Positions 55,051-64,000 of a stretch of DNA of 64,000 nucleotides are shown piece by piece. The stretch covers positions 7,735-71,734 of the forward strand of contig MNCI01016282.1 in assembly GCA_015680685.1 (NCBI GenBank), read 5' to 3'. Both the position numbers and the translations under genes were made by a program. Positions within the stretch are counted from its first letter, which is position 1. Every line of letters begins with the position of its first letter. The notes under the pieces were generated by a model. That model had not been told where the DNA came from. It did no database searches and saw only the letters and a program-made list of their open reading frames with translations. This DNA comes from Gnetum montanum (taxonomy: Eukaryota; Streptophyta; Gnetopsida; Gnetales; Gnetaceae).

Positions 55051-58000
55051 ACTATCTTTGTACTATAATACACAAGCTCTTAGCATGTTCTCTAGAATCT
55101 AGTTCATCTAATTAGTTTGACCATCTATATCTAGATGATATGTTGAACTCATGTTTAGCCTCAAGTCCATCCTTACCTAAAATGCTCTCAAATCTCAAGG
55201 TTAATCAAGGATCTTGATTACTAATAATCTGTAATGCTACTCCATGTAATCACACTATCTTCATAATAAATAAATGTGTCATTTCATCTATACTAACTAA
55301 GGCTCATGTAGAAAGAAAATGGGCAGGTTTTAACAATAAATCAACTATGATAATAATAGCATCACAACCACTCTAGTTCCATGTTTAAAGGATAATTAAA
55401 TCCATGTCAATCATCTTCCAATTCCACTAAGGAATCTCATGGGATTGTAAATAACTACCAACCCTTTAGTGCTCCATCTTTACCTACTAAAATCAAAGAC
55501 TAAGAAACATGCTCATCTACATCATTTTTTATGTCAAACCATCAATACATCTACTATAATAAATCTTCTCATTGCTTGAATGTGTATGATGCTTGCTCAT
55601 GTGAACCTTATCCATCAATCAAGATTGCATAGTCATGGGGAAAAAAAGCTAATCACTATGTCTTAACATATCTTAGCTATGCATGGAGAAAGATACATTA
55701 TTAGTAGCCTACTACCTCAACTTTAGGGATCATAAATCATGTTTCTACTACACATACATCTCATCATATGTATCAAGCTATATGATAAGCTACAAAGTCT
55801 ACTAGATACTTTAGCAAATGCATATATTACCTAGTTACTCCTCATAGGTCTTTAATAGATGGTGAAATTCAAATTAGTGAATAACTTTATTTATATATGT
55901 TATAATAGGTTCAACTATTATTAACTCATAATATACTAAAGGCTCTTATGATTATTTCATACAATCACATGCTTCCCATAGAGATAATTATGTCAAATCT
56001 TTAAAGCAAACACCACAACTTTCAATTCTAAATCATGTACTAGATAATGAGTTTCATGAAACTATAATTGATTAGAAGCATATGCTACAACCTATTGATC
56101 CTACATCTATATGCAATCAAACCTAGCTTCCAATGCATCAATGTAATCATCAAGGAATAATCTAGTATGAATAATATTGACAATGAAGCTTTTATCAACA
56201 TATGTTGTAACTCATTAACGGTTATCCAATAAGCTAATATCCTAGAAAAATTAGTATCCTTCCATAACAAGAAAGTTAAAGGATATGCTATCTGAGAAAA
56301 ATACTTCACAAAACTATATTAATAACTAGCTAGGCCCAAAAAACTCCAAATCTCCAACATCAACTATGAAACTAGCCAATTGCATACCATTGTAAGCTTA
56401 GTTAGATCCATATAAATACTAACACCTAATACCACATGTCCCAAAAATTTGATTTCTGACAATCAAAAGGCATACTTGAATGGTGAAGCATATGAGTAGT
56501 ACTCTTGCAGAGTTTGAAAAATTGTCAACAATTGCTATGCATATGAATAATCATCAAAATAAATTTTAATGATGTCATCTATAAACATAATCATCAATTG
56601 ATTCAAAAATATCTACAAGATATTATTTAGGAGATGTATAAAAACTTATGTCGTATATGTTAATCCAAATAGAAGCACCAAAAACTCATAATGATCATAC
56701 CAAGTCCTAAATGCTACCTTTGATACATCTTGCTCCTGAGACTCATACCTAATAATAGTCAAATATGAGATTAGTCTTTAATAATATATAAGCTTCTTAA
56801 AGAAGATAAAACAACCTATCAATGCATGATAGAGGATATTTATTCTTCATTGTCATCTAATTTAGTTACCAATAATTGATATACAATCATAGACTCTCAC
56901 CCTTAATTTTAATAACTATCACTAATATGTCACATGTAGACTTATGGGGATGAATGAAGTATTTTCTCATTCACTTCTATAGCTAAGTCTTTAACTCTAC
57001 TAAATCAATTGAAGATATTTTGTGTGAAGAATTAGAGATAGACTCTATACTAGGCCTTAGCTTGATTTCAAACTCACTGCCATTTTTTGATACGAACCTT
57101 ATAACTCTTAATGAAATACATTTGGAAACTTCCAAGTCATTTAAATCTTCTCTATCTTCATCATCTCTAAATTATATATCAAAATCATATAATGCACATG
57201 CCCATTTCAAAACATTATGTGGAACATTCATGAAGAAATCAAATTTATCCACACAAATCTCAAATAATTCTACTCCTATATCTACATATCATATACCATT
57301 TACAATGTTAAAAATATTTTGTCAATAGTCCAAACTAACACAAAATTTCAATATCTACTTTACCTCCAAAATTATATCATACATCCCAAGATCTATAACA
57401 TGTAAGTCACTAATCCACAGGGCACCCTACAAATCTACAAATACACTTGCACACCTAATTAACTCAAGTTTCATACCCCATAGCAAAAAATAATAACCTT
57501 GAATGAAGGTCATGACACACAATATCTAACTAATGAATAATGCAAATTATTTACAAGTAAACGACTAGTATCAAGATCAAATAAAATCAACACAAAAGAT
57601 TTAAGATCATATGTTCTACCTCCATTACTATGTTGGATTGTACTTTTAATGTTTAATCCACTAGAGGATACACATGTCTCTAGGTTCTTTTTCTAGCATC
57701 ATTTAGCTAAGTGGTTGGTACATCACATTTTTCATGCACTAATGATCTCTAATCTCAGTCATCTACTTCTCTACCTCCACCTACCTGCTTTAAGAAATCG
57801 TTAGCTTGATGTTTTAACTACCAATAAGTATAGTAGTTCTAGAAACTCCTCAACATATGCCCTACCTAACTACATCTAAAATATACAAGGGATCCATCTC
57901 TTGATCTAGTCCTTAATCATTCATCAACACCAAGTAGTATCGACTAACTAGATTTGCTATAAAAATATACATTCCTTTATATCAAAAGCTTCCCTTAACT

Positions 58001-58450
58001 CCTCTAATCCTTTGGCTACTATTAGAGGATCCTTGATGTTATCAAAAGTAGAAATTCATAGTTTCTAAAACTACTCTACCAAATACCTATTAATAAGATA
58101 CCTAGTCTAATCACCAACACCATCACTTCCACTACAACTACTCTACTAGCTTCCTCTTGATAAAATACCTCTCTCATTACTAGAGTGGTAGTACCTCCAA
58201 CTATGTGTTGCTATAGGAAGTAAAACAACTATTTATCAATATTTGCTTAGCTACTCTTAGAACCATTTCCAACTGACTTTAAAGGTCACTCTATTTATAC
58301 ATAAGACTTATCGAGCTCTCATACCCTACTAGCATCAGAATCACATCTACCAAACATCTCCCTAACCTAAAATCATAAGTAGGTAAGTACCCTGATGAGT
58401 ATATCAACTTAGCTTCTTGATGTAATTATCATTCTCAATGTATCTTAGGA
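55051..58450 (-). pseudogene. Element D: chromovirus-like Ty3/gypsy gag-pol remnant
   Basis: On the minus strand, right to left. A gag region (58450-57900) is followed by a decayed zinc knuckle near 57890-57845 (YFRCS-stop-VGHMLRSF), then a protease-like LFDLDTS near 57590 and DLGMYDIILE near 57390. RT spans about 56950-56500, with YEFLVLLFGLTY and FIDD at 56585-56574. The RT to RNase H joint lies at 56309-56085 (KYFSQIAYPLTFLLWKDTNFS). An integrase core near 55405 begins with MDF followed by an IIIIVD-type strand. Stops occur every 20-40 codons, so this is clearly older than elements A-C. RT wording is of the one-RNase-H Ty3/gypsy type. Confidence 0.7.
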
Positions 58451-59400
58451 GTCTTAAGAAGTGTATGTTTATGTTTTAGAGTCTTTTAAATGTATTTTTT
58501 CTTGTTTTTAGGGTTTGGGCGAGCAACTACAGACTTCTGCAAATCACAAGCAATTGTAGTTTAAAACTATGAGCTAATACAGGTCATAATAAGTTCTAAT
58601 CAATTGTCATAATTTCTAAATTTTAATTTGAAATTAGTCATAATTATCAGTGAAATATAGAATAAATATGATGTTTTACTAGTGTGAGATTATTGCAAGA
58701 CAAAATTACTTGTATTTTAAAAAAATATATGTTTCAACAAGGATGAACATTTTAAAGGGAAGACCAATAATCATAGAATTCTAAGGCATTATTATAGTTA
58801 TAAAAAATTGAAGGTGACATAAGAAATAGTGTTAATTACTAAGAGTGTTCTAAGAAAGTACATGAATAAATCTTGTAGCTCTCCTTGAGCATTGTAAGTG
58901 AATAATCATCATCTTAATGGTCCTTCTTGTATTATGAAACTGGAGTGAGGTTTTAGTTGATTATCTATCCTTGGAAAATGTTATATTTCCATTTATACAT
59001 TATATTTCATTTCATTGAGCAAGAATAAAGTTCTTTTTCTTTTTCTTATTTAACTACTTCTTGTTTGGGATTTATACACTAAAGTGAGCTTATGTTGTGG
59101 AATCCAAAGAAGCTTGATATTAAGGTGCTTGGTTTAGAATATGATTCAATTGAAGTAGAGAATCTTTATCACCAATAGATCATCATCATGGCTTAACATT
59201 ATCATTTTTGTTGTTAGAGCTAGACAATGAAATCTAAATTTCTTACAATATTTAACATATTGAAAAAGCATGAGAAAGAGATGATATTCTTAAAATAGAT
59301 GATAAATGATGATATTATTTTAGACATTAAAATAAACTAAAATAGATAATACATATAATATAATAATATTGATGAGACTTCATGAAATATCCAAATAAAA
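58451..59400. other. AT-rich stretch with no recognisable gene
   Basis: No open frame, tandem array or known motif is visible. It would have to contain the 5' LTR and leader of D if these survived, but I cannot define ends. Confidence 0.4.
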
Positions 59401-60745
59401 TAGCACACAATATTTATATGTTAAGAGAAACAAAATAAATCAATCTTGAGGGAGATGTAATAAAAATAAGTTAAGGTAAAATATACAAATTACCTCTTGA
59501 GGACATTATAACAAAGAACTCTTTACTTAACTCCATATGATGGAGGAGTTCCTCATCTTGCATCTTGAGGAGATGCTAATAATGCACTCTTTACTCTACT
59601 TCATACAAAATGGAGAATTTCTTAGATTCTCTTAGATTGCTCAAGTTACAACTACAACATCAAACATATGCACATGATAATAATAAAAATGAAGGCTTGG
59701 AGGTGGATGTTCTTAAGAGGATCCTCCACCTCTTGAATAGATCACTTCTCACTTGACTCTTTCTTCTTCTCAATAAAATGTCCTCTTGGATCTCTAGGAT
59801 GTGTATTGTACATATCACATACCCAATCAAACACCTTCTTATATAGCTCTTGGAGGGTGGCTAACTCAACATTTTTTAAGGTAGGTAATTGATGAATCAC
59901 ATTTTTCATAACTTCGATATCAGGTACTCAATATTGGAGCCTTGACATCAGGTATCTGATGTCAGAGTGTAGGACGTGATGTTGAATATCTAATATTACA
60001 GGGTATACATAGCCTATAAATATAGCACTTGGGCTCACTAATTTCATATCAATTTTTTTCATAGTTAATGAAGCTCTTGTTTTTTGTTTTCTCCAGAGTT
60101 AGAATATTTTTTGAGTACCTGCAGTAGGAGTCTAAGTGTGTATGAATCTTTGTTCGAACACTGATGTACCTAAGCACAACAGGGTGATGGGAATAAAAAT
60201 GAACCCTTTTGATAATCCTTGAAACATTGAGAATATATTAATGTTTTCATTAATGCACCTTATTTTCATGCATTTTACTTTAATACATTTAAATTAAGCA
60301 ATTAATTTCTAGTTGTTAATGAACACAAGCATGACCACTTTGAGCATACATATAGTGCTTAATAACCCATCAACGCTTAACGTTTGGTAACCTAGCAACA
60401 TTCTATTTATTTAGGATGTGTCCAGGAAAGTGGGAGGGGTACATGTGTTAGGATAGCTAGAAAGTAAATAAATTTGAGCTTAAATTACTTACCTTTCATT
60501 CTTATTGTAGGAAATTAAACTTATAAAACATAAAATGAGAAAAACCATTACCTCAATTACACTTAAACCATATCCTTGAGCTTCACAAGTGTAGTTGGGA
60601 AGACAAGAACATTCTCAACATCCATGTCACTTCCTAGAGGAACTAGTACATTGGAGAATTATAGGTTGATGGAATTCAACTAGATTGCATGTGAATACCT
60701 TAGTGATTCATATGGTTGGATGTAGGAGTAACTTGCCACTCATCA
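59401..60745 (+). repeat. Probable 5' LTR of element E (right end defined, left end not)
   Basis: The right end is set by a PBS that follows at 60747. A TATA box (TATAAATA, 60015-60022) and a perfect 8-bp inverted repeat with a 4-nt loop (59944-59963) lie upstream of it. Two diverged copies of a segment near CTCTTTACT (59518 and 59590) lie further left. The left boundary near 59400 is a guess based on usual Athila LTR size. Confidence 0.4.
60015..60022 (+). promoter_or_regulatory. TATA box of the probable LTR of element E
   Basis: AGCCTATAAATATAGC, about 730 bp before the PBS. The 8-bp inverted repeat at 59944-59963 is about 50 bp upstream. Confidence 0.45.
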
Positions 60746-60746
60746 T

Positions 60747-60764
60747 TGGTGCCATTACTGAGGA
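60747..60764 (+). other. Primer binding site of element E (tRNA-Asp type, decayed)
   Basis: TGGTGCCATTACTGAGGA compared with the usual Athila/Tat site TGGCGCCGTTGCCGGGGA: 13 of 18 match. All five differences are C-to-T or G-to-A, three of them at CpG positions. Confidence 0.7.
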
Positions 60765-61199
60765 CGTTTTGGTTATTTTGTGTGCTATCTAGGATTTAGT
60801 AAAAATCATTCAAAATCATTGGAAAAAACCTTAGATTCATATCATATTTTACAATTACTACAAAAATTTCTAAAAGCACGCTTCATTTTTATCTTTTCTA
60901 ATTGAAAATTTCTTCTTCTCATAGGAGTGCTTCTCTGCCCAATTTTAATGACCTCATTAGCTAGTGCCTCAACAATATTAAATGGTGTATTCCCATCCTG
61001 ATGAGTATGTACCCAACTTCACCTTCATCCTACATCAAGATCAACAGTTGTGGTGGCATGACATGGAGTGCAACATTGTGTTGTTGGCCAACTGATCCAT
61101 TCCTATAATGCTCCAAAAAATGCTTATACAATGGGATCTCTAGGAAAGTCATGTTGAGTATGTTGTGCAAGATAGTGATGCCAAGGATTATCATTCCAC
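60765..61199 (+). other. Leader of element E
   Basis: Non-coding stretch between PBS and the first gag-like frame. Nothing else is seen in it. Confidence 0.4.
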
Positions 61200-62740
61200 T
61201 GAGGCACAACGTCTTCGAGATTGCCAGTTAGAACAATGCCATCAATTATGAAGAGAAAAGAATTTAATGATTTCCCATTCCTGCTGTACCAAAATAATGG
61301 TGGGGAACCCTTCTCTGAAGATTTTCCATCCAGTGAAATTCCTCTCTTTGACTTTGGTGATGGAGGCAAAAACTAGAACTTTTCATCCATAATTCACAAT
61401 CCTAATTTTGGTAAGAATGGATGCAATGACAAATAAGGATCCAAAGGGATAAGTCAAGGCAAGGATGTAGACAAAAAACAAGATCGTGATCATGGTCACA
61501 ATTGCCAAAAAAGTGGTAGCAGGCACCATGATGGTGATGGCCCTCCATCTTCACCTTCATTGTTGTCTTTTTCTTCTAGCTTTGATCATAACTACAGAGT
61601 ACATGGCTATGATGGAGGTGACCAAAATGACCAATAGAACAAAAATGATCAAAGGGACCATTGTGAAAGGTAAGATCAAGGATGCAAACATTCAAGAGAG
61701 GCACATCACCATGAATGAAGGGGTAGTAGAGGGCATCGTAGGCACCATGATCATGGCCTCAATGATCCTTTACTTGCTACCCAAAGTACGCTTAATATTT
61801 TAGAGGTAGTATGAATTCCAAAAAGCCATGTGAAAGATAGTCAAATAAAAAGGCTAGACATGAACAATATTCCTTGGTTTGACAGAGGATATAACTCTAA
61901 TCCATAGAACCATCTCCAAGCTTTTCAAGATGCATGTGCCTTGTAGAACATAGAGAATGAGTGGTGAAAACTTAAGTTGTTCCCAAGGACACTCATTAAA
62001 GAAGTAGAGAACTGGTACTGGTCCTTAGAGTCAAAATCTATCAGATGATGGAGTACCATGCTTGAATTATTTAACGATAATTATCAAACATACTCTAGAG
62101 TGTCCAACTTGAGAAGGAAAATCAAAGGATGGAAGCAAGGAATACATGAACCCTTGGATGCTGTCATTGATTAATACTATTCCTTAATGCACAAATGTCC
62201 TAGCCATGATTATTCTCAACTAGATCAACTTCACCACATTGTAAATGGGCTACAATTAGAAACAAGGAGAACCCTTCGTGTCTATGCCCAAGGGTGACTA
62301 TCAAAATTAAGTGCCCATCAAATCAAAGACTAATTGAGTAGGTAGCTAAAGAGGAGGTTGAATTAAGAAAAAGAGAAAGTGTAAAATAGTACAACCATGA
62401 TCCTTCCATTCGCAAGAGGAAGATTCGATTCTATGATAGTGAGGAAGAATCCACACTTGATGAGGTGATAAATAGGAAAACCTTGTCACTCCAAAAATTT
62501 AAATCTAAAATTATGGCCAAGGTTGATCAATTATGGGACTCCATGGATAGCAAATTTCAAGGTATCTTAAAAATTGCTGAAGAGTCCAAAGAACAAGGTA
62601 GTGATCGTGAGCACAGGAGGTGCAAGGAAGTTGAACGTGCCTATCAAAAAGGTAAGGACAAGATTGCTGCAATAGAAGAATTTGTGGAAAGAGAATCAAA
62701 TGATGATGGTGGGTGTGATGTTTGCTAGTATGAACATCCT
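61200..62740 (+). pseudogene. gag: gag of element E (Athila-like, decayed)
   Basis: A plus-strand frame with stops. It begins near 61200 and has an Asp/His/Gly-rich low-complexity part (61450-61740, DRDHGHN, HDGDGPPSSPS, DHNYRVHGYDGGDQND). The retrotransposon gag fold follows at about 61860-62300 (LFNDNYQTYSRVSNL, IHEPLDAVID, YSQLDQLHHIVNGLQLETRR). A charged tail with a predicted coiled coil lies at 62465-62728 (MAKVDQLWDSMDSKFQGIL, EVERAYQKGKDKIAAIEEF). Confidence 0.7.
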
Positions 62741-63449
62741 AAGGGATGTTACCCCATAGTGTCACACTGACAGGAGTCTGGGATGTATTCTTTGAATTCA
62801 AGACTAACACAAAGGCAAACATCCATAAGATTACCTTATCCTCAAGGTAATTCTAAGTAGTTATACTAGAAACAACTATATTATCCCAATGGAACTCCAC
62901 CACAACCATATAACCAATATTAATAGTAGCAGCAACCACAATCATGGGCACTGGGGCCACCAAGGTAGCAATACCCTTACAGACAACCTGATCCATTTGG
63001 ATACTACATTGAGCAACCCCTATCTCCACGTGACTCCTCCAGTCTCATTTCTAATTTTCAATCTCACTACCATCCTTCTAATTATTATCAAACTCATTCT
63101 CCGCATGCAAGAAGGGATACCACCTTTTACCTTTATCATCCTCCTATTCTTACACATCTTCCTCCTCCAACTACATAGCTACCACCTACTCCACCTATGG
63201 AAGGTAAACTACCAGCTCAACTACAATAATGCAACACTACTAAGGCCATTAACCTATGACTGGTTAATCATTTGAGTGGTTTGGATACTCAATAAAAGAA
63301 AGGACCTTTCTTCCAACCACACAATGCACCTAAGCCCTCAAATACACCTATGATTAACAATCTTATCCCTTTGTCTTCCTCTATATCAAATTCCTTTGAG
63401 TCCCCTTCAAACCAAACATTACCTAGGATCCATACTATTATGGATACTC
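62741..63449 (+). pseudogene. Pro/Gln/Tyr-rich linker between gag and protease of element E
   Basis: The frame continuing from gag reads as a low-complexity linker with NGTPPQPYNQY, QQPQSWALG and PDPFGYYIEQP stretches, then a Ser/Asn/Pro-rich part. No domain. The open segment 62889-63275 is in another frame and is a shadow of it. Confidence 0.5.
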
Positions 63450-63890
63450 ATGTTGTATCTAATTAGATCTGTGCTAGAAACCTTCCTCAAAAGCTAGTAG
63501 ATCTTGGAAGCCCTCTAATTTATTTGTTGATTGTTAGGAATGAATCATGCAAAGCTCTTCTCGACTTAGGTTCCAGTGTCAACCTAATCTTTCATGAGAT
63601 GTATACTACATGGAACCTGCCTCCCTTAAAGAAGAGTAATATCATATTAGAATTTGTATACTAGTCCATCACTATCCCATTAGGGTTGGTAGAAGACATT
63701 GTGACCACTGTCTGTGAGTAATTTTATCCTACCGATTTTCTAGTGATCAAAGTGGAGAACTACAAAGGGGATTTTCCAATCATTATGGAAAGGGCATGGC
63801 TTAGCACCATTGATACAAGAATGGGCATTAGAGATATTTACTTGGAAATATACAAAATAAATGCATTCAGAAAGATTGAGAAGAAGTAAT
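63450..63890 (+). pseudogene. pro: Aspartic protease of element E (Athila-like)
   Basis: The active-site loop CKALLDLGSSVNLIF has D-L-G at 63563-63571. The flap-side and C-terminal motifs are IPLGLVEDIVTTV, FLVIKVENYKGDFPIIMERA and WLSTIDTRMGI, which match Athila/Tat proteases (usual ending PLILGRPFLAT). Stops near 63660 and 63718. RT should lie right of the window. Confidence 0.75.
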
Positions 63891-64000
63891 TTTCATGCAT
63901 CACATACAGTGATACAAGGTGCAGTTATGTGTAGAAACTCTCAAGTGCAAAACAAGCATCTATCTATGCATACATGTAGTGTGCACCAGAAGCAAAAATT
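63891..64000 (+). other. End of window, element E continues
   Basis: After the protease frame stops near 63888 there is no recognisable coding in the last 110 bases. Confidence 0.4.

Noticed and set aside
56085-56309. Independent small gene of 74 codons
   Set aside because: It matches the RT to RNase H joint of Ty3/gypsy pol and fits the rest of element D.
61486-61803. Met- and Ile-rich frame of 105 codons in element E
   Set aside because: The other plus-strand frame gives the gag continuation with Asp/His/Gly-rich sequence; this one is its shadow.

Overview
This is nuclear DNA of a vascular plant with a large, repeat-packed genome. I see no cellular gene, tRNA or rRNA. Everything recognisable is a transposable element or an endogenous virus, and all of it carries in-frame stops and frameshifts. 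The scale of nesting and decay suggests a gymnosperm or another giant plant genome, but the sequence alone does not fix the species.

Left three quarters (1-48460): a nest built from three members of one Ty3/gypsy family and one pararetrovirus. Element C (minus strand, LTR ending at 48460) is the oldest frame. Element B (plus strand, ending at 29623) sits inside the reverse transcriptase of C. Element A (minus strand, 6442-24591, about 18.2 kb) sits inside the pol gene of B, between its second RNase H and its integrase. A is flanked by the 5-bp duplication GCACT. A caulimovirus-like endogenous pararetrovirus (about 40411-46990) sits inside the 5' LTR of C. The family belongs to the Tat clade, because an RNase H is followed by a second, archaeal-type RNase H before integrase. 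Order on the sense strand: LTR, PBS (apparently tRNA-Asn), gag, protease, a 4-5 kb block, then a separate ATG-started RT-RH-aRNH-IN frame, 3' UTR with short tandem repeats, PPT, LTR.

The most unusual feature is the block between protease and RT. In all three elements it holds a multi-exon gene in ANTISENSE to the element (A: 14542-18330 plus; B: 2480 to beyond 1, minus; C: 31347-35056 plus). In A and C six introns can be read with GT..AG ends at corresponding places; in B, which is cut by the window edge, the three I checked match. Each copy has its own conserved TATA block (B 3768-3761, A 13719, C 30157). Ogre-type Tat elements are known to splice an intron out between PR and RT, so this looks like an independent gene living antisense inside such an intron. 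I do not recognise the protein.

Right quarter (48461-64000): AT-rich and older. It holds a badly decayed coiled-coil gene of unknown origin (48500-50950, minus), a chromovirus-like Ty3/gypsy remnant D (about 53234-58450, minus), and the 5' part of an Athila-like element E (PBS at 60747, gag, then protease at 63450-63890, plus), which runs off the window.
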